Below, one piece after another: positions 1 to 8,330 of a stretch of 39,494 nt of DNA. The DNA comes from Firmicutes bacterium HGW-Firmicutes-3 (GTDB lineage Bacteria; Bacillota; Clostridia; Lachnospirales; Vallitaleaceae): positions 1-39,494 of the forward strand of contig PGZS01000006.1 of assembly GCA_002841435.1 (NCBI GenBank), in the 5' to 3' direction. Each line of letters begins with the position of its first letter. The first letter of the stretch is position 1. Position numbers and translations under genes: made by a program. The notes under the pieces are model-generated. The model worked only from the letters and a program-made list of their open reading frames with translations, did not search any database and was not told the DNA's origin.

Positions 1-1
1 A

Positions 2-1138
2 GGTTGCAATCGGGTCGTTTCGGATGGTTATCTAGAAGTAATAGGAAGAATGAATCGAGCTAAAGCCTATGTCATCAGCGTGGATATACCTTCCGGTGTT
101 AATAGTGATAATGGCAAAATCATGGGTTTATGTGTAAAAGCGAATCTAACAGTTACTTTTACCTTACCAAAGCTTGGTAACATCCTATACCCTGGGGCAA
201 AAGCGAGTGAAGTTCTTAAGGTTGTAGATATAGGTATACCACAAAAGGTATTGGAAGATTTTGTTTTTGAATACGAAACCATCGATCAAGACACTTTAAG
301 ACGATTACCCTCAAGAAAAACAGATGGTCACAAATTTACTTATGGAAAAGTATTGATTATAGCAGGATCCAAAGATATGTCGGGTGCTGCTTATTTATCT
401 GCCATGGCCGCATATAGAACAGGTACCGGATTGGTTGAGATTCTAACCCATGAAAGCTGTCGTATCAGCCTTCAATGCGCCTTGCCTGAAGCCATAATAA
501 GGACGTATCTAGATGAATTTGAAAGCTTGGATAAGACGATTACAACCATTAATTTAGAATCATATGAGGCTATCCTTATTGGTCCGGGACTAGGTCAATC
601 CGATGCAGCTAAGCGACTTTTAGACTTTATACTTAAGCAACCCACTGTACCGATTATATTGGATGCAGATGCTTTGAATCTGGTATCTGAAAATATGGAT
701 ATTTTATTAGAATCATCAGCACCCATAATTATGACGCCTCATATTGGTGAAATGTCTAGGCTTACGAAGTTTCCTTCAGAGGCGATTCTTGAAAATACAG
801 TTGAATTTGCACAAGCATTCTCTAAGTCCAACCAAGTGATGACCGTATTAAAGAGCCATCGTACAGTTGTATGTAATCCTGAAGGTTTTACATGCATCAA
901 TCTTTGCGGTAATGACGGGATGGCGACAGCCGGTTCCGGAGATGTTTTGGCAGGTGTTATAACAAGCCTGGTAGGACAGGGGTTAGATCCTTATATGAGC
1001 AGTGTACTTGGTGTAGCCATTCATAGTTTATCCGGTGACGTTGCTTGTGAAAGCAAGGGGCATCACGGCTTGATGGCAAAAGATATAATAGAAGCTATTC
1101 CCAAAATCATGCAAAAAAATGAGCAGTTAAATGGATGA
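2..1138 (+). CDS. nnr: Bifunctional NAD(P)HX epimerase/dehydratase, 5'-truncated by window edge
   Basis: The frame is open from base 2 through the ATG at 50, so the gene begins upstream of the window. The first visible residues, through SVDIPSGVNSDNG, match the end of the N-terminal NnrE epimerase domain (YjeF_N). From about residue 95 after the first visible ATG comes the ribokinase-like NnrD dehydratase domain, with YGKVLIIAGS, GPGLGQ, LDADALN, TPHIGEM and the GMATAGSGDVLAG motif carrying the catalytic Asp. The protein repairs hydrated NADH and NADPH: one domain epimerises the hydrates and the other dehydrates them at the expense of a nucleotide. alr starts 41 bases downstream on the same strand, so the two are probably co-transcribed; this pairing is common in Firmicutes. 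Confident in family; the true start is not visible. Confidence 0.93.
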   Translation, partial: GCNRVVSDGYLEVIGRMNRAKAYVISVDIPSGVNSDNGKIMGLCVKANLTVTFTLPKLGNILYPGAKASEVLKVVDIGIPQKVLEDFVFEYETIDQDTLRRLPSRKTDGHKFTYGKVLIIAGSKDMSGAAYLSAMAAYRTGTGLVEILTHESCRISLQCALPEAIIRTYLDEFESLDKTITTINLESYEAILIGPGLGQSDAAKRLLDFILKQPTVPIILDADALNLVSENMDILLESSAPIIMTPHIGEMSRLTKFPSEAILENTVEFAQAFSKSNQVMTVLKSHRTVVCNPEGFTCINLCGNDGMATAGSGDVLAGVITSLVGQGLDPYMSSVLGVAIHSLSGDVACESKGHHGLMAKDIIEAIPKIMQKNEQLNG

Positions 1139-1179
1139 ATAGTTAAATTATGATAAAAGAGGATGAAGGAGACAAAGAA

Positions 1180-2340
1180 ATGAGACATTATCAACGTGTC
1201 GTAGCAGAAATTGATTTAGATGCTATTATACATAATTATAAAGAAATCAAAGGATATTTATCAGAGGGCACCAAGATTTGTAGCGTGATTAAGGCTGATG
1301 GTTATGGCCATGGTGCTATACCTATTGCTAAGACTTTGAGTGAAGAAGGCGTAGATGCTTTTGCAGTAGCCGCTTCCCATGAAGCTGTCCTTCTTAGAAA
1401 AAATAAAATACTCTGTCCTATACTGGTATTAGGCTATACAAGTGAAGACGATTATCACGATATGGTCAAACATGATATCACCCAAACGGTATTTCGTTTG
1501 GATATGGCAGAAAAGCTTTCAGCGGTTGCTATGCAACTTGGTAAGATGGCTCGTATTCATATCAAAATCGATACGGGTATGGGTCGGATTGGTTTTATGC
1601 CTGACGACCAATCCCTAAAAATCATTGTTAAAATATCAAAATTACCCATGCTGAAAATTGAGGGTATTTTCACTCATTTTTCAAGAGCAGATGAATCGGA
1701 TCATAGTATGAGTCATAATCAGTTAGATCTTTTTAAGGATTTTATTGCCAGACTTAAAGAAGCAGGAATAGAATACTTTGACTTACATATGTCAAATAGT
1801 GCAGGCTTAATTGAAATCCATCAAGCAGAGTTTAACATGGTGCGTGTAGGTATTGCTCTATACGGCTTGTATCCATCATATGAAGTGGATCATAGCTCAG
1901 TTAAGCTAGAACCGGCATTGACTCTAAAGAGCAATATTATTTTGCTTAAAGAAATGGATGAAGGCATGCCTATATCCTATGGCGGTACATATGTGACAGG
2001 TAGAAAAACTAAAGTAGCTACCATTCCTGTAGGTTATGGCGATGGTTATCCAAGAGCGCTCTCATCTAAGGGTAGAGTCCTGATTCATGGTTGTTATGCT
2101 CCTGTTATCGGACGTATTTGTATGGATCAATTTATGGTGGATGTAACAGACATAGAAGGTGTAAAAGAAGGCGATGATGTGGTCCTCATAGGAGATATGA
2201 TGGGGCAACATATATCAGTAGAAGAAATAGCCTCACATATGAACACCATTAACTATGAAGTTGTTTGTCAGCTGGGAAAAAGAATTCCACGGGTGTATTA
2301 TAAGAATCAAAAGCCGGTTCTATCCATTGATTATTTTTAA
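1180..2340 (+). CDS. alr: Alanine racemase
   Basis: PLP-dependent enzyme interconverting L- and D-alanine for peptidoglycan. The start is placed at 1180 (386 aa) because AAGGAGA at 1166-1172 lies 7 bases ahead; the longer ORF from the ATG at 1150 has no ribosome site. The PLP lysine is K38 in SVIKADGYGHG. The C-terminal domain has the catalytic-tyrosine region ISYGGTY, VGYGDGYPRAL and IGRICMDQFMVDVTD, and the RVGIALYG motif provides the arginine facing the PLP ring nitrogen. Length is normal for the family. It follows the NAD(P)HX repair gene closely, and a hairpin plus T-run at 2401-2432 lies about 60 bases after the stop. Confidence 0.95.
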   Translation: MRHYQRVVAEIDLDAIIHNYKEIKGYLSEGTKICSVIKADGYGHGAIPIAKTLSEEGVDAFAVAASHEAVLLRKNKILCPILVLGYTSEDDYHDMVKHDITQTVFRLDMAEKLSAVAMQLGKMARIHIKIDTGMGRIGFMPDDQSLKIIVKISKLPMLKIEGIFTHFSRADESDHSMSHNQLDLFKDFIARLKEAGIEYFDLHMSNSAGLIEIHQAEFNMVRVGIALYGLYPSYEVDHSSVKLEPALTLKSNIILLKEMDEGMPISYGGTYVTGRKTKVATIPVGYGDGYPRALSSKGRVLIHGCYAPVIGRICMDQFMVDVTDIEGVKEGDDVVLIGDMMGQHISVEEIASHMNTINYEVVCQLGKRIPRVYYKNQKPVLSIDYF

Positions 2341-2360
2341 TATGAAATAAAAATAAATGA

Positions 2361-2387
2361 ATGTCAAATATAAAATGTAGGTATAAT
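2361..2387 (+). promoter_or_regulatory. Possible promoter for the MATE leader
   Basis: A perfect TATAAT stands at 2382-2387. The best -35 is a weak ATGTCA at 2361-2366 with a short 15-base spacer. Transcription would begin just before the hairpin at 2401, so this promoter would have to be read through that hairpin to reach the MATE gene. The -10 is clear; the rest is uncertain. Confidence 0.35.
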
Positions 2388-2400
2388 AACGCGGGAGGAA

Positions 2401-2432
2401 ACAGATATAAGTGAAGGCTTATGTCTGTTTTT
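2401..2432 (+). terminator. Rho-independent terminator, or attenuator ahead of the MATE gene
   Basis: An 11-bp stem (2401-2411 with 2418-2428, one G-T pair, 6-base loop) is followed by TTTTT. It can end the nnr-alr transcript. It also lies downstream of a TATAAT at 2382, after GGAGG at 2394-2398, and overlaps a possible short reading frame GTG...TAA (2411-2434, MKAYVCF), so it could act as an attenuator for the downstream exporter. Confidence 0.75.
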
Positions 2433-2474
2433 AATCTACTAAGTCAATAATATGAAGGATATGAGACATAAAAC

Positions 2475-3893
2475 ATGAAAAAACAAAAGAATAAAATTAT
2501 TGAAGAAATAAAAATCATAGAGAATGCCAGTCATGCCAGCGATATCGATGTTAGAAGACATTTTTATGCAAAACTCTTTGCAATTGCTTTGCCTATGGCT
2601 CTTCAAAACCTGGTAACGTCCTCATTAAATCTTATTGATACTTTTATGATTAGTTCACTTAGTACTGCATCCATTGCCGGTGTTACAGCGGCTAACAAAC
2701 TTTTTTTTATACTCTTTCTCTTTTTGTTTGGTATCAGTAGTGGTTCATCTATTTTGACTGCCCAGTATTGGGGTGTCAAGGATATAAAAAACATCAGAAG
2801 GGTGCTTGGAATATGTCTTATGCTTGGCATCAGCGGTGCTTTCTTGTTTACGACAGCCGCCTTATTTATACCTGAAATGGTGATGAGAATCTTTACGAAT
2901 CAACCCGGAGCAATTTCAGAAGGTGCAAGTTACTTGAGGATTATCGGATGGAGCTATATACCGACTTCCATTACATTTGCCTATGTTTTTATACTAAGAA
3001 GTACTGGCAATGTGAAGCTCCCTATGAAAATCAGTATTATTGCAATTATATTAAACACTTTTCTTAACTGGGTATTAATCTATGGTAATCTTGGAGCACC
3101 TGCACTTGGCGTTTCAGGTGCGGCTATAGCGACGGTTATTGCTCGTGGATTAGAGTTTGCTTTACTCATGGGCATCATTTATCGTAACAATGAAGTAGCA
3201 GCAGCACGTCTTTATGAACTATTGGATATTAATAAGGCTTTTTTTGCGAAGTATATGAAAACTGTTTTGCCGGTAATATTTAACGAGTTAATATGGGCAG
3301 TTGGTGTTACCATGTATGACGTGGTTTATGGACGTATGGGTGAATCCGTTATGGCGGCTATGGGCATCACCAAAACCATAGAACAAATGACTTTTTTCTT
3401 TATCTATAGCTTAGGGAATGCTTCCGGCGTAATCTTAGGCAATCAAATGGGGACAGGTGATATGACGCAGGTCTTTAACTATGCTAAGAAACTGGTAAAA
3501 ATAATGATTATTATTGGTTTAACCATGAGCGCTATATTATTTATTGCATCAGGACCACTTTCAAGCTTTTTCCAAGTCGAACCACTTGTAGCCACGTATA
3601 TTACAAACTGTATCCGTGTACTGGCCATTGTTACTGTGGTAAAGGGTCTGAATATGCTAATCATCGTTGGTATCTTAAGAAGCGGTGGCGATACAACGTT
3701 TGCTATGTATTTAGATGGGGGTGCAGTATGGCTGGTAGCAGTACCTTTAGTTTTCCTCGGTGGCTTCGTGTGGAAACTGGAAATTCAATATGTTTATATG
3801 CTAGCACTTACGGAAGAATTTGTTAAAGTATCTATTGGTCTTTACCGAGTATGGTCTAAGAAATGGATCAATAATCTTATTTTTGAGGAATAA
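2475..3893 (+). CDS. MATE family efflux transporter
   Basis: A 472-residue polytopic membrane protein. After a hydrophilic N-terminus of about 35 residues there are roughly twelve hydrophobic segments in two similar halves. MATE features include ALPMALQNLVTSSLNLIDTFMIS in the first helix (position 38 onwards), GISSGSSILTAQYWG, the LRSTGNVKLPM loop and LRSGGDTTFAMYLDG near the C-terminus. MATE proteins export cationic drugs or metabolites using Na+ or H+ gradients; the substrate cannot be read from sequence. The ribosome site is poor: GAAGGAT at 2454-2460 is about 14 bases from the ATG. A strong hairpin/T-run follows at 3944-3977. Confidence 0.9.
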   Translation: MKKQKNKIIEEIKIIENASHASDIDVRRHFYAKLFAIALPMALQNLVTSSLNLIDTFMISSLSTASIAGVTAANKLFFILFLFLFGISSGSSILTAQYWGVKDIKNIRRVLGICLMLGISGAFLFTTAALFIPEMVMRIFTNQPGAISEGASYLRIIGWSYIPTSITFAYVFILRSTGNVKLPMKISIIAIILNTFLNWVLIYGNLGAPALGVSGAAIATVIARGLEFALLMGIIYRNNEVAAARLYELLDINKAFFAKYMKTVLPVIFNELIWAVGVTMYDVVYGRMGESVMAAMGITKTIEQMTFFFIYSLGNASGVILGNQMGTGDMTQVFNYAKKLVKIMIIIGLTMSAILFIASGPLSSFFQVEPLVATYITNCIRVLAIVTVVKGLNMLIIVGILRSGGDTTFAMYLDGGAVWLVAVPLVFLGGFVWKLEIQYVYMLALTEEFVKVSIGLYRVWSKKWINNLIFEE

Positions 3894-3943
3894 TAGGTAT
3901 ACGACTGCTTGGGATTGGTGAGATGATGTTGTGAAAAAGAGAG

Positions 3944-3977
3944 TTAATATACTTTTTTGTATATTGGCTTTTTTTTT
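3944..3977 (+). terminator. Terminator after the MATE gene
   Basis: AATATAC (3946-3952) pairs with GTATATT (3959-3965) around a TTTTTT loop, the stem is extended by two G-T pairs, and a run of nine T follows at 3969-3977. Position and shape fit an intrinsic terminator. Confidence 0.75.
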
Positions 3978-4076
3978 GATATATCATAGCTTATGATTTG
4001 ATATTTTGAGTATTGCCTATTGTTATTCTTGTTAAATAATACTTTAATACAGGTTCTAGTTTCATATCTTAGAATA

Positions 4077-4228
4077 CTTGGTCTAGGTTAAGGATTGGAA
4101 AATACTTTAACCAAGCTAAGAACCAGAAAACACTTGGTACGGGTTAAAACCCGGAAAGTGCTTGGTACGGCTTAAAACCCGGAAAACACTTGGTACGGGT
4201 TAAAACCCGGAAAGTGCTTGGCTTTTTT
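4077..4228 (+). repeat. Five tandem 28-bp dyad repeats ending in a T-run
   Basis: Units are 4077-4104, 4105-4132, 4133-4160, 4161-4188 and 4189-4216, all starting with CTT. A sixth start (CTTGGC) leads into TTTTTT at 4223-4228. The last three are nearly identical and contain the dyad CGGGTTAAAACCCG (CGGCTTAAAACCCG in the fourth), flanked by CACTTGG and AAAGTG, which extend the symmetry. The first two are degenerate. The array occupies the 370 bases between the MATE gene and the SatD-like gene, after the terminator at 3944. It could form serial RNA hairpins with a final terminator, or be a protein-binding array. There is no spacer structure, so it is not CRISPR. Confidence 0.85.
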
Positions 4229-4263
4229 AAGGATATATGGTAATCTTATTAAGAAAGGTTGGG

Positions 4264-5130
4264 ATGACAATGAGTGATATGAGTACCCGTTTACATGTTA
4301 AAGAATTAAAAAGAAGATTTTCAAAAAGGAAGATAATCACAGTAAGCGATTTCAATGAATTTTATGGAGAAGTTTTTGGGTCGATAAAAAAAGGCACAGT
4401 AAGCTGGTATATTTATGAGTTGAAGAATAAAAATGTTATTCGAAATATTTCTAGAGGCCAATATGTGTTAGTGGATTCTAAGGATGTGGATGATCGTGAA
4501 TTCATTGTTATAACAATGGATATAATAAAATCATCAGACATGGATTATATTGAATTTAACAATAGTTTAACTAAGAAAGTTGATGAACTGAATTTGATAA
4601 TTAGTAATGAATATGGATATAATAGAAGTTACTATATTTCACAAGGTGACGAAATACAAATCGTATGTGATTTTGATGAAAATATCGGAAATTTATTTAT
4701 GCTTACATTAAGTTGCTTACATCCGTTTAAAGTAAGATATGGTATGGGTATTGGAGATGTTGGAGAAGAATTAAAGAAGAATTCGTGGGAAATGAATGGT
4801 CCAATATTTTGGAATGCAAGAGACCAACTAATGAAATTAAAGAATGTAAAGGACTATGATGGTCTAATTATAAGTGATAGTAGTGAGATTGATCAAGTGT
4901 GTAACAATATACTTCCAATAATAAATGAAATGATAAAAAAGGTAACAGATAAGCAGTGGGACGTAGTAAAAGCTGAGTTGTCAAAAATTAGTATAAGGGA
5001 AACAATATCGAAAATAGGAATTAGTAAAACTAGTTATTATGATAGACTGAGTGGTTCTAATTTGGAAGAAATTATCAAGGCATTTAAAGCGATAATAAGG
5101 CTACTTAGAATCAGGAGGAGCGTTAACTAA
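4264..5130 (+). CDS. Winged-helix/SatD-like regulator with cyclase-like core
   Basis: About 288 aa from the ATG at 4264 (AAGAAAGG at 4251-4258). ATGs at 4237 and 4270 are alternatives; the one at 4237 has AAGGA only 3 bases away. Residues 9-70 resemble the winged-helix DNA-binding part of AbiEi-type antitoxins (KKGTVSWYIYELKNKNVIRNISRGQYVL). Residues 80-195 resemble the SatD family: MDIIKSS with D86, SQGDEIQ (128-130 are GDE), RYGMGIGD (158-165) and NGPIFWNARDQLMKLK. This pattern recalls the ferredoxin-like palm of GGDEF domains and class III cyclases, but the enzymatic idea is inference. Residues 245-262 look like a second helix-turn-helix (ETISKIGISKTSYYDRL). The stop overlaps the next gene's ATG by one base. 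Base composition is low, 18 G+C in the 60 bases sampled at 4861-4920. Function unknown. Confidence 0.7.
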   Translation: MTMSDMSTRLHVKELKRRFSKRKIITVSDFNEFYGEVFGSIKKGTVSWYIYELKNKNVIRNISRGQYVLVDSKDVDDREFIVITMDIIKSSDMDYIEFNNSLTKKVDELNLIISNEYGYNRSYYISQGDEIQIVCDFDENIGNLFMLTLSCLHPFKVRYGMGIGDVGEELKKNSWEMNGPIFWNARDQLMKLKNVKDYDGLIISDSSEIDQVCNNILPIINEMIKKVTDKQWDVVKAELSKISIRETISKIGISKTSYYDRLSGSNLEEIIKAFKAIIRLLRIRRSVN

Positions 5131-5951
5131 TGATAACAATTAGTTTATTGATTTCACATGTACTATCAGATTTAATTTTACAAACGGACAAGATTGTAGA
5201 AGAGAAATCTACTATGAAAAAAAGTGGATATTTTTGGCATGCTATAGGATTAATTGGAACTTCAGCACCTATTTTATTCTTTTTGAAATTAAGCAGTATG
5301 GGATTGGTATTTATATGCATATGTTTAATAACGTTAACACATTTGATTTTAGATTTTTGTAAAGAAGTATTGCAGAATAAACTAGCTTCAAACAATGATA
5401 GTAGATATTATAATGTAGGCATATTCATAGCTGATCAAATACTACATATATTAACTGTAATTATAATCACAAGCGTTATTATAAATGATGTAACCATCGA
5501 GTTTAATTTTATAAATGATTTTTTTATAAATGTAGTTCTGCAAAATGGTAGTCTAAATTATGCAGATTTTAAAATGATTTTTCTGATTGGATATATAGCA
5601 TTTTCAGGCGCGTACCTGATTCCGTTATTATTTGAAGTTATTTATGCGAAAATACCAAATTATGGAACTATTTTAAACAGTAAACTGAAGGAGGATTTGA
5701 ATCAGGGTGAATACGGATTTATTGATGAAGTAAAGACAGGAAAATGGATAGGAATATTGGAGAGAATACTAATTATCATCTTTATATATACAAATCAATT
5801 GGCAACAATAGGTTTTATAGTTGCGATGAAATCTTTAGCAAGATTTAAAATGATGGATAATAAAATATTTTCTGAGTATTACTTATTAGGAACCTTTATA
5901 AGTATGGTATATACATTTGTTGCATATGCATTATTTAATGCGATTCTTTGA
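5130..5951 (+). CDS. DUF3307 family integral membrane protein
   Basis: A 273-residue membrane protein. Its first helix has the DUF3307 signature LISHVLSDLILQTDKIVEEKS, then a second segment with HAIGLIGT and a third with LTHLILDFCKE; conserved His and Asp residues sit at membrane edges. Further hydrophobic stretches lie near residues 100-125, 148-172, 210-235 and 245-270. The family has no established biochemical role. AGGAGG at 5113-5118 lies inside the upstream gene, and the TAATG overlap implies translational coupling with the SatD-like protein. SatD-like and DUF3307 genes are known to me as frequent neighbours, which suggests a regulator/membrane-partner pair. Sequence is AT-rich (16 G+C in 60 at 5161-5220). 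Confidence 0.75.
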   Translation: MITISLLISHVLSDLILQTDKIVEEKSTMKKSGYFWHAIGLIGTSAPILFFLKLSSMGLVFICICLITLTHLILDFCKEVLQNKLASNNDSRYYNVGIFIADQILHILTVIIITSVIINDVTIEFNFINDFFINVVLQNGSLNYADFKMIFLIGYIAFSGAYLIPLLFEVIYAKIPNYGTILNSKLKEDLNQGEYGFIDEVKTGKWIGILERILIIIFIYTNQLATIGFIVAMKSLARFKMMDNKIFSEYYLLGTFISMVYTFVAYALFNAIL

Positions 5952-5984
5952 ATAATAATTGACCCTTTTACCATAGTTACTATT

Positions 5985-6013
5985 TTTACGATTGAATAGA
6001 ATAATTGTATAAT
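5985..6013 (+). promoter_or_regulatory. Promoter for the MFS gene
   Basis: TTTACG at 5985-5990, a 17-base spacer and a perfect TATAAT at 6008-6013. A second TATAAT with a TGn extension lies at 6073-6078 but lacks a good -35. Either could drive the gene at 6118. Confidence 0.5.
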
Positions 6014-6117
6014 AAGCCAGTATATTGTTAGACATGCATAAGTATGCGTAGTATTCTTATATTTATCATTGTTATAATTTAAGAAGTTAATGAAAAAAGA
6101 CTTAAGGAGAAAACATC

Positions 6118-7281
6118 ATGTCGCTTTTAATCATAATTTATTTAGCATTTATTAGTTTAGGATTGCCAGATGCATTACTTGGTTCATCATGGACTGTCAT
6201 GCATTTGGAATTTGGGGTATCTATTGAGTTTGCCGGAGCAATAGCCATGGTCATCAGCGGAGGTACAATTTTATCTAGTTTATTTTCATCCAGAGTTATT
6301 CGTAGATTTGGAACAGGAAAAGTTGTTGCTGTGAGTGTTACAATGACGGCAATCGCACTCATTGGCTTTTCGGTATCCAGTGCAATATGGATGCTTATAT
6401 TATGTGCCATCCCACTTGGACTTGGTGCAGGTGCAGTTGATGCTGCACTAAATAATTTTGTTGCACTTCATTACAAACCCCGTCATATGAATTGGCTTCA
6501 TTGTTTTTGGGGCGTAGGCGCATCTGGGGGACCTTTAATTCTAGGATTAATAATAGCAAGAAATGGTACTTGGAGAAATGGGTATACGGTCGTTGGTATC
6601 ATTCAGTTTATCTTGGTCGTTGTACTATTTATTACATTACCAATGTGGAAAAGATTTACAAACGAACTGCCAAAAAATGATCATGAAGATACGACATTTA
6701 TATCGAATCGTGAAGCTTTTAAAATTAAAGGTGTAAAATTAGTACTTGTTACATTTCTATTCTATTGTTCATTAGAAGCGGGTACAGGATTATGGGCTGC
6801 CAGTTATTTAACCACACAAAGAGGCGTATCACCTGCTAATGCAGCATTATGGACATCGTTGTACTATGGTGGTATTACTGCAGGCAGATTCTTATCTGGT
6901 ATTATTGCAGATAAGATAAAAGGAGAAACACTTATTAGGGGAGGCTTGGTTATGATCCTTGGTGGTGTTGTCCTACTGATATTGCCTTTGCCGTTAATTT
7001 TAAGTATGTCAGGTTTGCTGTTGATTGGCCTTGGTTGTGCACCAATATATCCGAGTATGATTCATTTAACACCTGATCGTTTCGGTAAGGTTGCATCCCA
7101 ATCCATAATAGGACTTTCCATGGCATTTGCATATATTGGAAGCACATTTATGCCACCACTTCTAGGAGCGGTTGCATCCGTCCTTACTTTAAAGATTTTA
7201 CCCTATGCATTGCTTATATTCGCTGTTGGAATGATTATAAGTAGTGAGCGTTTAAGAAAAACTATAACTTTACCGCAATAA
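6118..7281 (+). CDS. Major facilitator superfamily transporter
   Basis: 387 residues, about twelve hydrophobic segments, with AAGGAG 8 bases ahead of the ATG. The first helix reads FISLGLPDALLGSSW and the loop after helix 2 has the MFS pattern RVIRRFGTGKVV. The second half repeats the fold with GRFLSGIIADKIKGE in its 2-3 loop, and WLHCFWGVGASGGPLI resembles the sugar-type FHS/YfkF-like MFS proteins of Firmicutes. The substrate is unknown. The gene converges on an AraC-type regulator with only 66 bases between them and no convincing terminator. It has its own promoter candidates, so it is probably monocistronic. Confidence 0.85.
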   Translation: MSLLIIIYLAFISLGLPDALLGSSWTVMHLEFGVSIEFAGAIAMVISGGTILSSLFSSRVIRRFGTGKVVAVSVTMTAIALIGFSVSSAIWMLILCAIPLGLGAGAVDAALNNFVALHYKPRHMNWLHCFWGVGASGGPLILGLIIARNGTWRNGYTVVGIIQFILVVVLFITLPMWKRFTNELPKNDHEDTTFISNREAFKIKGVKLVLVTFLFYCSLEAGTGLWAASYLTTQRGVSPANAALWTSLYYGGITAGRFLSGIIADKIKGETLIRGGLVMILGGVVLLILPLPLILSMSGLLLIGLGCAPIYPSMIHLTPDRFGKVASQSIIGLSMAFAYIGSTFMPPLLGAVASVLTLKILPYALLIFAVGMIISSERLRKTITLPQ

Positions 7282-7347
7282 GTCTATGAAGTTGAAGAAA
7301 TCAATTAGAAAAAATAAACAACTAAAAAGTTTTGAATTTAAATATGA

Positions 7348-8247
7348 TTATTTGTTTTGGTGTAAATATCTAAATTCTTTAGGGGTATTGGCGTACTGTT
7401 CCTTGAATTTTTTCGAAAAGTAAGAGGGATTACCAAATCCAAGTTCATAGCTAACGTTTAATATTGAAAGGTTAGTAGCGACGAGTTTATGGGCTGCCAT
7501 CTGCAAGCGATGATTTAAAATATAATCATTTGGTGTTGTTTGAAGTGTTTTTCTAAAGAGTCGGTAGCATTCGCTTTCACTGATATCCGCAACTGAAGCC
7601 AAATCTTTAATGGCAAGTTTCTGATCATAATTGGTATGGATAAATTTTGTGATTTTATCCAGCCTAATTTTACTTTCAGTAACAGGTGGTATGGTATCAA
7701 ATAAGGTTGGTTGGTTGACGCATAGGATATACCATGCATCTAATAGATTTGCTTGTACGGATAACTCATAGCCAAATCTCTGATCTGTATAGATTGTAAA
7801 AGCGCTATTTATCTTTTCAAGAATGAGTCGTTCCCACATAATCATAGGTGAAAGCTTAATAGCTGACAATGATTTATTTGAACAAATTGGTTTGACAAAT
7901 TCATTGTAGATTCTACTATCGAAGCGGCCACCAAGGAATTCAGGTTTAAAAACAAAATTAATGATATGGCAGTCAACTAAACTTGTTTGGGTTAAACGAT
8001 GCATGGTATTACTATTGATAAAAACGCCATCACCTTGTTGTAACTCAAGTGAACCATCAACGTATTCTAGATTTGTTGAGCCTTCTACGACAACAACCAA
8101 TTCAATTTCTTCGTGCCAGTGCCATGGCACTTCCTTTAAGATGAATTGTGAAAAGTACTCATCATATCCTGCTAGTGGAAACAAACTGTCACCATGGCTA
8201 TTTTGTTCTAATCCGTTTTCATCGGTTTCTATAATATGGTTTTGCAT
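7348..8247 (-). CDS. AraC family regulator with N-terminal cupin domain
   Basis: 299 residues. Residues about 20-110 form a cupin-type sensor (PWHWHEEIELVVVVEGS, LQQGDGVFINSNTMHRL) typical of sugar-responsive AraC proteins. Residues about 195-295 carry two helix-turn-helix units: IKDLASVADISESECYRLFRKT and ILNVSYELGFGNPSYFSKKFKEQYANTPKEFR. The ribosome site AGGAGG (8252-8257, reverse strand) is 4 bases before the ATG. The regulated genes are not obvious; the converging MFS gene is a candidate by proximity only. A perfect palindrome just downstream of its -10 box may be an autoregulatory operator. Confidence 0.9.
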   Translation of the reverse strand: MQNHIIETDENGLEQNSHGDSLFPLAGYDEYFSQFILKEVPWHWHEEIELVVVVEGSTNLEYVDGSLELQQGDGVFINSNTMHRLTQTSLVDCHIINFVFKPEFLGGRFDSRIYNEFVKPICSNKSLSAIKLSPMIMWERLILEKINSAFTIYTDQRFGYELSVQANLLDAWYILCVNQPTLFDTIPPVTESKIRLDKITKFIHTNYDQKLAIKDLASVADISESECYRLFRKTLQTTPNDYILNHRLQMAAHKLVATNLSILNVSYELGFGNPSYFSKKFKEQYANTPKEFRYLHQNK

Positions 8248-8305
8248 TTTGCCTCCTATTGGTAGAATTATTGTATTATTTGAGATAATAAAGGTGGAAA
8301 CTACA

Positions 8306-8330
8306 TCTATCGGATAGAATAATTATAACA
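8306..8330 (-). promoter_or_regulatory. Extended -10 promoter with palindromic operator candidate
   Basis: Read on the reverse strand, TGT precedes a perfect TATAAT at 8322-8327. Four bases downstream, around the expected start of transcription, is the perfect palindrome TCTATCGGATAGA (8306-8318). No good -35 is visible. The placement fits repression by a dimeric regulator of the AraC-type gene. Confidence 0.45.

Noticed and set aside
4077-4228. CRISPR array
   Set aside because: The 28-bp units abut each other with no spacers, each is internally palindromic, and no cas gene is present.
7961-8317. 118-codon ORF on the forward strand
   Set aside because: It is antisense to the well-supported cupin/AraC gene, has no ribosome site and its translation shows no recognisable domain.
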